A model generated the notes under the pieces. That model searched no databases. It worked only from the letters and a program-made list of their open reading frames with translations, and was not told where the DNA came from. From an uncultured beta proteobacterium (GTDB lineage: Bacteria > Pseudomonadota > Gammaproteobacteria > Burkholderiales > Burkholderiaceae_C): a stretch of 38,823 nucleotides of DNA. Position numbers and translations under genes: made by a program. The stretch covers positions 1-38,823 of the forward strand of contig CAIYGK010000595.1 of NCBI GenBank assembly GCA_903925725.1. Direction: 5' to 3'. Positions 18,877 to 29,859 of the stretch are shown here, piece after piece (the first letter of the stretch is position 1; the number at the start of each line of letters is the position of its first letter).

Positions 18877-19815
18877 ATGCAACAACTCCCCGTCATCCAG
18901 AAAATCCTGCGTACGCCAGAGGCGCGTTTTGCCACGCTGAGCGACTTTCCCTACACGCCGCAATACACCGAGGTCGGCGGTCTGCGCATCGCCTTCATCG
19001 ATGAAGGACCACGTGCAGCACCCGTGGTGCTGCTGATGCATGGTGAGCCGAGTTGGTCTTACCTGTACCGCAAGATGATCCCGGTCTTGCTGCAAGCCGG
19101 CTACCGGGTTGTGGCGCCCGATCTGGTCGGTTTCGGGCGCTCGGACAAGCCGGCACGCAAGGCCGACTATTCGTATCTGAACCACGTGCAGTGGATGAAG
19201 GCCTGGATGGAGCGGGTCGATCTGAAGGGCGTGACGCTGTTTTGCCAGGACTGGGGCTCGCTGATAGGGCTGCGCATGGTGGCGGAGCTGCCTGATCGTT
19301 TTGCGCGCATCGTGCTGGCCAATGGCGGCCTGCCTACCGGCACCACCGAGACACCCAAGGCCTTCAGGATCTGGCGCGCCTTTGCCGTCTACAGTCCGTG
19401 GTTTCCGATTGGTCGCATTGTCAAGAGCGGCTGCGCCATGGGTCTCACACCGCAGGAGATTGCCGCCTATGACGCGCCCTTTCCATCACGCAAGTACAAG
19501 GTGGCAGCGCGACTGTTCCCGACCTTTGTTCCGACCACACCGCAGGACCCGGAGCGCCAGAACAACGAGCGTGCCTGGGAGTTCTTCAAGAAGTGCGAAA
19601 AGCCCTTTCTGACGCTGTTCAGCAACCGCGATCCGGTCACACGCGGCGGTCACAAGATGTGGCAGAAGCTGGTGCCCGGAGCTCAGGGTCAGCCGCACGC
19701 GGTCACAAGAGGCGCAGGGCATTTCCTGCAGGAAGACAAGGGCCAGGAAGTGGCGCAGGCGATCGATGCCTTCATAAAGGCCACACCGCTCGCCGGCGAA
19801 CCAGCCCTGACCTAA
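18877..19815 (+). CDS. Haloalkane dehalogenase (subfamily I, DhlA-like) / alpha-beta hydrolase
   Basis: HGEPSWSYLYRKMIPVL, nucleophile FCQDWGSLIGLR with adjacent Trp, SNRDPVT, GAGHFLQED. Confidence 0.82.
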   Translation: MQQLPVIQKILRTPEARFATLSDFPYTPQYTEVGGLRIAFIDEGPRAAPVVLLMHGEPSWSYLYRKMIPVLLQAGYRVVAPDLVGFGRSDKPARKADYSYLNHVQWMKAWMERVDLKGVTLFCQDWGSLIGLRMVAELPDRFARIVLANGGLPTGTTETPKAFRIWRAFAVYSPWFPIGRIVKSGCAMGLTPQEIAAYDAPFPSRKYKVAARLFPTFVPTTPQDPERQNNERAWEFFKKCEKPFLTLFSNRDPVTRGGHKMWQKLVPGAQGQPHAVTRGAGHFLQEDKGQEVAQAIDAFIKATPLAGEPALT

Positions 19816-19825
19816 ACTCAGGCGC

Positions 19826-21151
19826 ATGACTCCCGCGCCGATCCCGACTGCCCCTCACGAGGTCCCGCGCAGCGTTCTTGATCCGGACGGCACGGTTCGG
19901 CCGCTTGACAAGTACGACGCGCCACTGCACTTTGCCAAGCAGGGTGGCCGGCGTTTTCACGTCATGGCCAAACCGATTGGCCCGGCCTGCAATCTGGATT
20001 GCTCTTACTGCTATTACCTGGCCAAGGCAACGCTGCCCGACGGCTCGCGCAGCGGCCGCATGCTGGATGAAACGCTGGACTTGTTCATACGCCAATACAT
20101 CGAGGGCGTGACTGGTCCCGAGGTGGTGTTTTCGTGGCAGGGTGGTGAGCCAACACTTCTGGGTGTGGACTTTTTCCGGCGTGTCATCGAGCTTGAAAAG
20201 AAGTACGCCAAACCCGGCCAGACGGTGCAGAACGACCTGCAGACGAACGGCACGCTGCTTGACGACGAGTGGTGCCGCTTTCTGAAACAGAACCGCTTTC
20301 TGGTGGGCCTGTCGATTGACGGACCGCGCGACATTCACGACCAGTGCCGCTATACCAAGGGGGGTGATCCCACCTTCGACAAGGTGATGAACGCGGTGCG
20401 CCTGCTCAAAGCCCACGGCATCGCGTTCAACACGCTGACCTGCGTGCACCGCTACAACGCCAGACGGCCACTCGATGTCTACCGTTTTCTGCGGCGTGAG
20501 CTCGGCTCTGTCTACATGCAGTTCATCCCCATTGTTGAACACCGGACATTTGAAACGGCGGCACCCCAGCGTTGGGACAGCGCGACGCTTCCGATGCAAG
20601 GTGAGGCCAGGGCGCGCCCGGGGCTGCCGGACTCCGTCGTCACCGACTGGTCCGTGGACCCCGAGGACTGGGGCTATTTTTTGAGCAAGGTCTTTGACGA
20701 GTGGAGCAAGCGCGACATCGGCAAGGTTTACGTCAACCATTTTGAAACCCTGGTGGCGCAACACATGGGTCTGCCGTCGCAGATGTGTGTTTACAGCGAA
20801 GTCTGCGGAAAGGCGCTGGCAATCGAGCACGACGGCAGCGTCTATTCGTGCGACCACTACGTTTATCCAGAATACCGCATCGGCAATATTCGCAGCGGTC
20901 AGCTCGGTGATACCGCCTTGAAGCGCGACCAGGTCAAGTTCGGCTACGCCAAGAACGAAACGCTGCCCAGGCAATGCCGCGAGTGTGCCTACCTGAGCGA
21001 CTGCTGGGGCGAGTGCCCGAAGAACCGCATCCTGCGCACCAATGATGGTGAGGCGGGTTTGAATTACCTGTGCTCAGGCTTCAAGCAGTTCTTTGCCCAT
21101 GCGCTGCCGCAGGTGAACCGCATTGTGGCCAACATCAGAAGCGCCAGCTAA
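19826..21151 (+). CDS. Radical SAM/SPASM protein, anaerobic sulfatase-maturating enzyme-like
   Basis: GPACNLDCSYCYYLAK (CxxxCxxC), VFSWQGGEPTLLG, LQTNGTLLDDEWC, SPASM cysteines (CVYSEVCGKALAIEHDGSVYSCDHYV; CRECAYLSDCWGECPKNRI). Confidence 0.88.
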   Translation: MTPAPIPTAPHEVPRSVLDPDGTVRPLDKYDAPLHFAKQGGRRFHVMAKPIGPACNLDCSYCYYLAKATLPDGSRSGRMLDETLDLFIRQYIEGVTGPEVVFSWQGGEPTLLGVDFFRRVIELEKKYAKPGQTVQNDLQTNGTLLDDEWCRFLKQNRFLVGLSIDGPRDIHDQCRYTKGGDPTFDKVMNAVRLLKAHGIAFNTLTCVHRYNARRPLDVYRFLRRELGSVYMQFIPIVEHRTFETAAPQRWDSATLPMQGEARARPGLPDSVVTDWSVDPEDWGYFLSKVFDEWSKRDIGKVYVNHFETLVAQHMGLPSQMCVYSEVCGKALAIEHDGSVYSCDHYVYPEYRIGNIRSGQLGDTALKRDQVKFGYAKNETLPRQCRECAYLSDCWGECPKNRILRTNDGEAGLNYLCSGFKQFFAHALPQVNRIVANIRSAS

Positions 21152-22358
21152 TCCTGCCGCAGACACTCAATCGGCAGCAAGCGGGACGCGCGTCGTGCCG
21201 GGTAATAGCCGAAGAAAAGGCCGACGCCGGTGGAGAACAAGACGGCGGTCAGGACGTGGCTGGCACCCAGGGCCATCTCGAACTTGCCGGTGCTGTTGAC
21301 GCCCCAGGCGCCTAGCGCCGCCAACGCCACACCGATCATGCCGCCCAGGATGCACATCACCACCGCCTCACTCAGAAACTGCACCAATACGTGCATCGGC
21401 TTGGCACCAATGGCCATGCGGATGCCGATCTCGCGCACACGCTCGCTCACGCTCACCAGCATGATGTTCATGATGCCGATGCCGCCCACAATCAGCGAGA
21501 TCGTACCGACCACGCCGAGTCCGATGGACAGGCCGGCGCCTAAGGCTTCTCCGGTCTGTGCGATGCTGGCCAGATTGGTGATCTGAAAATCGTCCAACTT
21601 GCTGCCGGTGATATGGTGCCGGTCACGCAGCAGGTCGGCAATGTCGCGCTCGGCCTCCTTCATGCTGGCTTCATCCTTGGCCTGAGCGTTGATGTAGTGC
21701 ACCGTTCGCGGTCGCGGCATGCGCACAGGAATGGCGGTGATGGGCACCACCATCAGCTCACCCAGGTCGGTACCGTCCAGCGTGCGACCGCTGCCGGCGA
21801 GGACACCGATGATGGTGAAGGGCCGGCCATCAACGCGCAGTGTCTGGCCAATCGGGTCGCGCCGGTAGTAGTAGTTGGCCGCCACGTTGGAGCCGATCAC
21901 GATGACCCGGTTCGCGGAGCGCACATCGCTGTCGGCCAGGGCGACACCACGCTCGACCTTCCAGCTGCGCAGTGCAAACATGTCGGGTGTCACACCCAAC
22001 ACCACGGTATTGCTGTTGTCGTCGCCATACAGGATCTGGAAGTAGCCCTGCAGTGTCGGCGCCGCGCCGCGCAGACTCGGCAGAGCGCTCATGGCAACGG
22101 CGTCTTCGATTGTCAGTGTCGGCGACTCGTTGGTGCGGCGGCGCGCACCACCTTCGGTTGGCGTACCGGGTTGCACGATCAACTGGTTGCTCCCCAAAAC
22201 CGCCAGTTGCTTGTCGATGAAGGCGCGCACGGCGTCGCCGACGCTGAGCATCAGTACCACCGAGGCAATGCCAATGATGATGCCCAGCATTGTCAGACCG
22301 GTGCGCAGACGGTTCGCCGCCAGCGAGCGAAACGCTTCCAGAAGAATCTGCGCCAGGC

Positions 22359-22362
<4 letters not shown>
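21148..22362 (-). CDS. MacB-like ABC transporter permease
   Basis: FRSLAANRLRTGLTMLGIIIGIASVVLMLSVGDAV; periplasmic domain; C-terminal TM bundle with GIGIMNIMLVSVSERVREIGIRMAIGA. Confidence 0.9.
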
Positions 22363-23068
<706 letters not shown>

Positions 23069-23072
<4 letters not shown>

Positions 23073-24274
23073 TTCTTCACCGGTGGCTCGACCGTGCGCG
23101 TGATCACTTCGTCGCCTGCCTTCAGGTCGCCACTGATCAGCTCGGTGAAGCGGGTGTTGGAAATGCCGATGGTCACCTCATGCAGCTTGGGCACCTGCTT
23201 GTCGCCGACGGTATAGACGCGGTAAATCTTGCGACCGGTGCGTGTGGCCGTGAGCACGCCGTCGTCATCGGCGCGTGCCTTTTCTTCGGCAGTGACCGGC
23301 GCCGAGGCGGCGCTCGCTGCCGGCGCAGCGCCCTTGGCTTTCAGGCTGTCTTCATCCGGGCGAAAACGCAGCGCCGCCGTGGGAAGCCGCATCACTTTGG
23401 GTTTGCTTGAGACCACAACGCGGGTCTGCGCCGTCATGCCCGGCTTGAGCAACTCGTCCGGATTGGCGACATTGACGATGATGGTGTAAGTCACCACGCC
23501 CTGGTTGCTGGCCGAGTTCAGGCGGAACTGCTCCACCGTCCCCTCGAACTCGCGCTCGGGATAGGCGTCGACCGTGAAATGCACCACTTGTCCAGTCTGG
23601 ATGAGGCCGACGTCGGCCTCGCTGACATTGGTCTGAATCACCATCTCGCGCAAGTCGCGCGCGAGCAGGTACAGGTCGGGAGTCTGAAAACTCGCGGCCA
23701 CGGTTTGACCGACGTCGATATTGCGCCGGATCACGACGCCATCAATCGGCGAGCGGATGACAGAGTTGTCCAGATCGGTCTGCGCGGACTCGACCTGCGC
23801 GCGACCCAACTCCACGTTGGCCACAGCCGCATCAACCTCGCGCCGTCCCTGATCCAGCGTCAGCGCCGAAATAAAACCCTCCCCTACCAGCTTCACGTTG
23901 CGCTCGTAGGTGGCACGCGCCAGCACCAGGGCGGCGTTGCTTGCGGCCAGACCCGCTTGTGCCTGGCGCAGACGGGCTTGCAGATTGGCCGGGTCCAGGC
24001 GCAGCAGGATCTGACCCTTCTTGACGTGATCGTTGAAGTCGGCGCGCCGCTCCAGCACCGTACCGCTAACCTGCGTGCCTACATTGACCGTGATCACCGG
24101 TTGCAGAGTGCCCGTGGCCAGAACCACCTGCGTGATGGCGCCCTCGTCAACCTGCGCGGTGCGGAACTTGGGCTCCTCCTGCCGCGGGTTTTTCTGCAGG
24201 TACAGCCAGCCGCCGCCAAACGCCACAGCCAGTACGGTGGCGGCGATGGCAGTTCTCTTGATCCACAGTTTCAT
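23069..24274 (-). CDS. MacA-like periplasmic adaptor (membrane fusion protein)
   Basis: N-terminal TM; VVLATGTLQPVITVNVGTQVSGTV; coiled-coil hairpin; SPIDGVVIRRNIDVGQTV. Confidence 0.92.
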
Positions 24275-24299
24275 AGTCGGCGCTCTCTCCCTTGGAGGG

Positions 24300-25259
24300 T
24301 CAAAGTGTAAGCGCCGCGGGCGCCTGTACGGCTTGTGTCCAGCCTTTGGGCAAACCTGCCTCTGGTGTCATGCCATAGACCGGCTCGCCCGGCAGGCCGG
24401 CCATCAAGGGTGCGCGGGCCGCCATCAGTTTTTCTAGGTTCACTCCGGTTGAAACACCCATCGCTTCGAACATGAAAACCAGATCCTCGGTAACGACGTT
24501 ACCGGAGGCGCCCGGTGCGTAAGGGCAACCGCCCAGACCGCCGAGCGAACTGTCAAAGGTACGAACGCCTACGTCGTAAGCTGCCAGGCAATTGGCCAGG
24601 CCCAGGCCGCGTGTGTTGTGCATATGGGCGGCGCCGGTCTTGTCGCCAATGGCGGCGCGCACCCGGTTGAAGAGTCGGCGCACCTGCGCCGGATTGGCCA
24701 TGCCGGTCGTATCGGACAGGCCGGACTCATCGGCACCTGCGGCAATGCAATGGCTCGCCATCCAGACCACGTCGTCTTCTGCCACCACGCCCTGCAGCGC
24801 ACAGCCAAAGGCGGTGGAAATGCCGGCCTCGATTTTGACCTGAGGCGCGATTTGGTCGCGCAGGCGCACGATGGCGCGAACCTCTTCGATCATTTCCTCG
24901 CGTGTCTTGCGCACATTGGCCAGCGAGTGCGCTGCGCTGGCCGAGACTGGAATCGTCAGCTTGTGCACACCCGTCTTCAGGGCGCTCTCGGCACCCCGCA
25001 GATTGGGCACCAGCGCCATTACGGTGAGGCCAGGATGGGTCAGCGCATGACGCACCACCTCGGCCGCGTCGGCCATTTGCGGCAAATGCTTGGCCGGCAC
25101 AAAGGAGCAGACCTCAATCTCGCGCAGACCTGACGCCACCAGTGCATCGATCCAGCGAAACTTGTCGGCGGTTGGCATGGTTGCCTTGACCGACTGCAGG
25201 CCATCACGCGGTCCCACCTCGCTGATGAGAACGTCCGGTGATCTTGATGATGAGGGCAT
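24300..25259 (-). CDS. Hydroxymethylglutaryl-CoA lyase family protein
   Basis: ISEVGPRDGLQ, HMHNTRGLGLAN, GGLGGCPYAPGASGNVVTEDLVFM (active-site Cys loop). Confidence 0.88.
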   Translation of the reverse strand: MPSSSRSPDVLISEVGPRDGLQSVKATMPTADKFRWIDALVASGLREIEVCSFVPAKHLPQMADAAEVVRHALTHPGLTVMALVPNLRGAESALKTGVHKLTIPVSASAAHSLANVRKTREEMIEEVRAIVRLRDQIAPQVKIEAGISTAFGCALQGVVAEDDVVWMASHCIAAGADESGLSDTTGMANPAQVRRLFNRVRAAIGDKTGAAHMHNTRGLGLANCLAAYDVGVRTFDSSLGGLGGCPYAPGASGNVVTEDLVFMFEAMGVSTGVNLEKLMAARAPLMAGLPGEPVYGMTPEAGLPKGWTQAVQAPAALTL

Positions 25260-25268
25260 GGCCTGATC

Positions 25269-26054
25269 CTATTTCTGTCCAGCCAGTGACTTTTGCACAA
25301 TCGCGAGCACGGTGTTGAGGTCCTCGATCGGCACCTGGCCCGGAGCCGAACTGCTGGCGCCGACGGCAAATGTCAAAGCGGAACCGAAAGCCCAGCCAAA
25401 CAGGCGCGTCAGCGATCCATTAGGCCCCATGGACATGCTGATCAGGGGGATTCTGAGCTTCTGGCTGGCGCTGAGCGTCGCACTGAGCAGGGTCAGTACA
25501 TCTTCCAGATTGCGCGGCATGACGGCGACCTTGGCAACGTCGGCGCCGAGCTGCTCGGCCTGCAAAAACCGCTGACCCAGCGTCTCCAGACCGGGCGTGA
25601 ACGAAAAATTGTGGAAGGAAAGCACCAGCTTGATGTCATTGGCCTTGGCAGCCTCACGCACCAGAGCGATGTGGGCGGCGTCATTGCTCATCTCGAAATC
25701 GATGAGGTCAATCTGACGGCTTTCACAAACGGCCTGGTACAGCGCGATCACCTTTTCTTCAGAAAGAGCGATCTTCTCGCCGCCTTCGCGGATCGAGCGC
25801 CGTGTGAACAGCACCGGAATTCCAGCTACCGCTGCCTTGATGGCAGTGGCTACGCTGATCACTTCGGCCGTGTTGGCAATACCTTCGAAAAAATCGACTC
25901 GCCACTCCAGAATGTCGGGCTTCTTGGCCAGAACGAATTGCACCTCGGCCAGTAGCTGGTCGCGTGTACGCCCCACCAGCGGCGTGCATATCAACGGAAA
26001 TTTGCCCCCGGCAACCGGCTTTCCGTGCAGTTCGATGGTCTTGGCTGTTTGCAT
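25269..26054 (-). CDS. aroD: Type I 3-dehydroquinate dehydratase
   Basis: EWRVDFFE, FTRRSIREGG, DLIDFEMS, LVLSFHNFSFTP (His), ADVAKVAVMP (Schiff-base Lys). Confidence 0.88.
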   Translation of the reverse strand: MQTAKTIELHGKPVAGGKFPLICTPLVGRTRDQLLAEVQFVLAKKPDILEWRVDFFEGIANTAEVISVATAIKAAVAGIPVLFTRRSIREGGEKIALSEEKVIALYQAVCESRQIDLIDFEMSNDAAHIALVREAAKANDIKLVLSFHNFSFTPGLETLGQRFLQAEQLGADVAKVAVMPRNLEDVLTLLSATLSASQKLRIPLISMSMGPNGSLTRLFGWAFGSALTFAVGASSSAPGQVPIEDLNTVLAIVQKSLAGQK

Positions 26055-26212
26055 CTAGTTAACTCTCCCGTTTGAAAAATGTTTTCTTGTCCAGCTGGAA
26101 TACAAGCAAGCACTGTACGTCAACGCAGCGCTGCCGGTAGACGACGGTCCATCCTGCCGCCACAGCGCGAAAACACGCTATTCTTCTGTTTGCATTTTTT
26201 GCGCCCAGTCCC

Positions 26213-27010
26213 ATGCCCCAATTTGACGCCAACCTGTCCCTGCTTTATCCGGAGCTTGCTTTTCCGGACCGTTTTGCAGCGGCTGCCGGGGACGGCTTCA
26301 AGGCGGTGGAATTCCTGTTTCCCTACGCATGGGAAGCGCGCGACATTGCGGCTCGCCTTGAGGCACATGGTTTGCAGCAGGTGCTGTTCAACGCCCCACC
26401 CGGCGACTGGGACGCCGGCGATCGCGGTCTGGCATGCTTGCCAGGGCGTGAGGCCGAGTTTCGGTTGGGGATTCATCAAGCTCTGGACTATGCCCAGACC
26501 CTGGCCTGCCCGCGCCTGCACGTGATGGCCGGCCTGATACCGGACGGTTCCAGCTTTGAATCGTTGCGCCCGGTCTATGTGGGCAATCTGAGCTGGGCCG
26601 CGCAGCAGGCGGCGGCCCGCGGCATTGAACTGTTGATCGAGCCCATCAACACGCGTGACATGCCGCGCTACTTCCTGAACCGGCAGCAGCAGGCGCACGC
26701 AGTTGTTGCCGAAGTTGCGGCGCCCAATCTGATGGTGCAGATGGACCTGTACCACTGCCAGATCGTGGAGGGCGACCTTGCCACCAAACTGCGCCAGTAC
26801 CTGTCAGGTGGCAGGGTTGGCCACATCCAGATTGCCAGCGTGCCGGAGCGTCATGAACCCGACAACGGTGAGTTGAACTACCCGTACCTGTTTTCGCTAC
26901 TGGACGAACTGGGTTACAAAGGCTGGGTCGGTTGCGAGTACCGGCCAGCCAGAGGGATGGAGCCGGGCGGCACCTCGGCCGGGCTGAGCTGGCTCAAGCC
27001 CTGGCTTTGA
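26213..27010 (+). CDS. Hydroxypyruvate isomerase-like (Hyi/OtnI family) TIM barrel
   Basis: [82 protein letters not shown]. Confidence 0.88.
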   Translation: MPQFDANLSLLYPELAFPDRFAAAAGDGFKAVEFLFPYAWEARDIAARLEAHGLQQVLFNAPPGDWDAGDRGLACLPGREAEFRLGIHQALDYAQTLACPRLHVMAGLIPDGSSFESLRPVYVGNLSWAAQQAAARGIELLIEPINTRDMPRYFLNRQQQAHAVVAEVAAPNLMVQMDLYHCQIVEGDLATKLRQYLSGGRVGHIQIASVPERHEPDNGELNYPYLFSLLDELGYKGWVGCEYRPARGMEPGGTSAGLSWLKPWL

Positions 27011-27019
27011 TTCTCCGCC

Positions 27020-28318
27020 TCAGTGCGTCACATAGCCCATGCTCTGCGGCAGCCAGAGCACGATTTGCGGGAACAGCGTCATCAGTAACAGGGACAGCAC
27101 CAGCAGCGCGGTGAAAGCCCAACCTTCGCGCACCATGTCCTTGAGCGGGATGCCGGTCAGGGCATTGGTGACAAACAGCAGCATGCCAAAGGGCGGCGTG
27201 ACCAGGCCGATCATCATGTTGACGACCACCACCACGCCGAAGTGAACCAGATCCACCCCCAGCAGCTTGGCGGTCGGGATCAGCATCGGTACAAACACCA
27301 GCAGCATCACCGAGACATCAATAAAACAGCCCAGCACCAGAAACACACCGTTGACCAGCAGCAGGAACTGCAACTGGCTCAACTGCAGGCCGCTGACCCA
27401 CAGCGCCAGCTGGTTTGGAATGCCTTCGGTGGCAAAGGCGTAATTGAGCAGATAGGCCGAAGCGATGATCATGGTGATGACGGCGCTGGAGCGCAGCGAC
27501 TCCAGCGTGACCGCAAACAGCGCCCTGGCTGAAAACGCGCGGTACACACCACCGGCGAGAATCAACGCGTGCAGGGCGGCCACGGCGGCGGCCTCGGTCG
27601 GCGTGAAGGCGCCGCTGTAAATGCCTGTCAGCAGGACCACTGGTAAGGTCAGCGGCAGCAGGCCGCGCCCCACGATGCCGGGCAACTCGCTGGCGCTGAT
27701 CGGATCGTCCTTTGGCATATTGCGATGCGTTGCGATGAGGTGCACGCCCAGCATCAGGAGTGCGGCCATCAACAGACCCGGCAAGACACCACCCAGGAAC
27801 AGGGCGCCAACCGACGTGCCCGATACCAGTGCGTAGATCACCATCGGTATTGACGGCGGAATGATGGGGCCTATGGTGGCGCCAGCCACCACGACGGCTG
27901 CGGCAAAGCCGGGTGAGTACTGCGGCTTCTTCAGCATCTGGCGGATCGAGACCAGGCCCGGACCCGCGGCGTCGGCAATCGCGCTGCCGCTCATGCCGGA
28001 AAAAATCACGCTCACGACGATGTTCACTTGTGCCAGGCCGCCGCGCATGTGCCCGACCAGCACGCGCGAGAGTTGGAACAGCCTCTCGCTGATGGAGCCG
28101 GCATTCATCAGGTTGGCGGCAAACACAAATAGTGGAACCGCCAGCAGCACGTAGCCGCTGTACAGGCCGTTCAGTATCTGTTCTGCCGCCAGCCCCAGGT
28201 CCTGCCCCTTGACGATCAGGTAGGCAATGCCGCTGGCCAGCATGGCAAAAGCGATCGGTGCACGCAGCAGCATACCGGCCACCAGCACGACCAGGAGCGT
28301 GATCAGGGCGTTGCTCAC
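27020..28318 (-). CDS. TRAP transporter large permease (DctM family)
   Basis: Multi-TM; GMSGSAIADAAGPG, IGPIIPPSIPMVIYA, GLVTPPFGMLLFV. Confidence 0.93.
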   Translation of the reverse strand: MSNALITLLVVLVAGMLLRAPIAFAMLASGIAYLIVKGQDLGLAAEQILNGLYSGYVLLAVPLFVFAANLMNAGSISERLFQLSRVLVGHMRGGLAQVNIVVSVIFSGMSGSAIADAAGPGLVSIRQMLKKPQYSPGFAAAVVVAGATIGPIIPPSIPMVIYALVSGTSVGALFLGGVLPGLLMAALLMLGVHLIATHRNMPKDDPISASELPGIVGRGLLPLTLPVVLLTGIYSGAFTPTEAAAVAALHALILAGGVYRAFSARALFAVTLESLRSSAVITMIIASAYLLNYAFATEGIPNQLALWVSGLQLSQLQFLLLVNGVFLVLGCFIDVSVMLLVFVPMLIPTAKLLGVDLVHFGVVVVVNMMIGLVTPPFGMLLFVTNALTGIPLKDMVREGWAFTALLVLSLLLMTLFPQIVLWLPQSMGYVTH

Positions 28319-28785
28319 AAATGGTTCCGCCAGTCGCGGCCCAGCAGTCTGAAAATGCGCCAGGCATAACGCAGCACCAGTGCGATCAGGAAGAAGGCAA
28401 AGGGAGCGAAGACCCAGTTGAAGGGCAGACCCAGAACCGGTGTCGACTCCCGTCGCATGAAATGGATGTAGTCGAGCGATCCTGGCAGGCCCCAGGCTGC
28501 CAGTACACCAATCAGGGCACAGGCCGCCATTGCCATGCCACGTTGCAACGGTGGTGTCGCCTTCTGGTAGAGCAGGTCAAAGGCGACGTTTTCCTTGTCA
28601 CTGCAGACCAGTGCCGCACCCCAAAGAATGGCCCACAAATACAGGATGACCGCCGCCTCGTCGGTCCACGCCAGCGGTTGGTTGAAGGCAAAACGTGCCA
28701 CTACTTGCACCACGAAAACCAGAAACAGCAGGGCAAACAGCAGGACGCCGATGGCATTGGCTGCGCCGCGCAACAGTTTTAGCAT
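28315..28785 (-). CDS. TRAP transporter small permease (DctQ family)
   Basis: Four TM segments, WTDEAAVILYLWAILWGAAL; ATGA-type overlap with dctM. Confidence 0.9.
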   Translation of the reverse strand: MLKLLRGAANAIGVLLFALLFLVFVVQVVARFAFNQPLAWTDEAAVILYLWAILWGAALVCSDKENVAFDLLYQKATPPLQRGMAMAACALIGVLAAWGLPGSLDYIHFMRRESTPVLGLPFNWVFAPFAFFLIALVLRYAWRIFRLLGRDWRNHL

Positions 28786-28793
28786 GGCGGCAA

Positions 28794-29801
28794 TCAGCGG
28801 GTCGCGTTGATGCGCTCCAGCAATCCTTTAGGCCAGAGCCTGGCGTATTCGGATTGCAGGTAGGTGGCTTGCACCGACTTGCGGAAGGCGTCCAGGTCGG
28901 GTGTGGTGATGCTCAGGCCTTGGCCCTTGAAGTAGCTGATCAATTCTTTCTCGTCCGCGATGCGGTTCTCGTTGTTGTAGCTGGCAGCGGCTTGGGCTGC
29001 GCTCCTGAGCTTGTTCCTTTGTTCCGTGCTCAGGATGTCCCAAAGCTTGTTCGAAACACCAATGAAAAGCACGTCCACCAGATGGCTGGTGAGTGTGATC
29101 TGTTTGGTGACCTCGTAAAACTTGGCGCTTTTCACGGTGGGCAGCGGGTTGTCTTGGGCGTCGATGGTGCCGGTGCGCAGACCCATGTAAACCTCGCCAA
29201 ATGCCAGTGGCGTCGGCGTGGCGCCCAGCGCTTCGCCCAGAAACAGCCACTCCTTGCTGCCCGGCATGCGCAGCTTCACGCCCTTGAGGTCCGCCGGCAT
29301 GTTGACTTTGCGCATGTCGCGCAGGTTGAGCTGGCGTGTGCCGTAGTAAATGGGTGCCAGCACCGTGATGTCCATTTTCTGACTGACCAGCTTGAACAAT
29401 TCTTCGCCAATCGGCCCATTGAACACCTTCATCAGGTGCGCCGGGTCGCGGATGATGTAGCCGGCCGTGAAGATCGAAAATTCGCTCACCAGTTTGGCAA
29501 TGTCGAAGGCGGAAATGGTTGTCATTTCCAGGTTGCCGCGCGCCATGGCGACCGGCTCCGCACCCTGCTTGAAGAGGGACGCGTTCAGGCTGATCTGCAC
29601 ATCAAACTGCCCCGGAAGTGACTTCTCCAGTTGTTCCTTGAATACCGTCCACATCCGTGCGTGCCAGTCATCCGGAACAGCTGGCGTAGAGATGCGCAGT
29701 GGCCTTCGCGCCTGCGCCAGAATATGCTGGCTGGCCAGGCAAGAAGCTGCCGCCAGAGCCAGGCAGTGACGTCGCCGGAGCTGAAAATTTCTGTCGTTCA
29801 C
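28794..29801 (-). CDS. TRAP transporter solute-binding protein (DctP family)
   Basis: GEVYMGLRTGTIDAQDNPLPTVKSAKFYEVTKQITLTSHL; GTG start at 29801 proposed because the listed ATG (29918) would overlap the divergent gene. Confidence 0.85.
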   Translation of the reverse strand: MNDRNFQLRRRHCLALAAASCLASQHILAQARRPLRISTPAVPDDWHARMWTVFKEQLEKSLPGQFDVQISLNASLFKQGAEPVAMARGNLEMTTISAFDIAKLVSEFSIFTAGYIIRDPAHLMKVFNGPIGEELFKLVSQKMDITVLAPIYYGTRQLNLRDMRKVNMPADLKGVKLRMPGSKEWLFLGEALGATPTPLAFGEVYMGLRTGTIDAQDNPLPTVKSAKFYEVTKQITLTSHLVDVLFIGVSNKLWDILSTEQRNKLRSAAQAAASYNNENRIADEKELISYFKGQGLSITTPDLDAFRKSVQATYLQSEYARLWPKGLLERINATR

Positions 29802-29859
29802 GGAATCCAATCGTATCGCGAACGTGGCATGATACGCGACCACGGTCGCCCGATTCACG

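Noticed and set aside
19772-20974. 400-aa ORF on the - strand
   Set aside because: Antisense to the radical SAM gene, with no domain signal.
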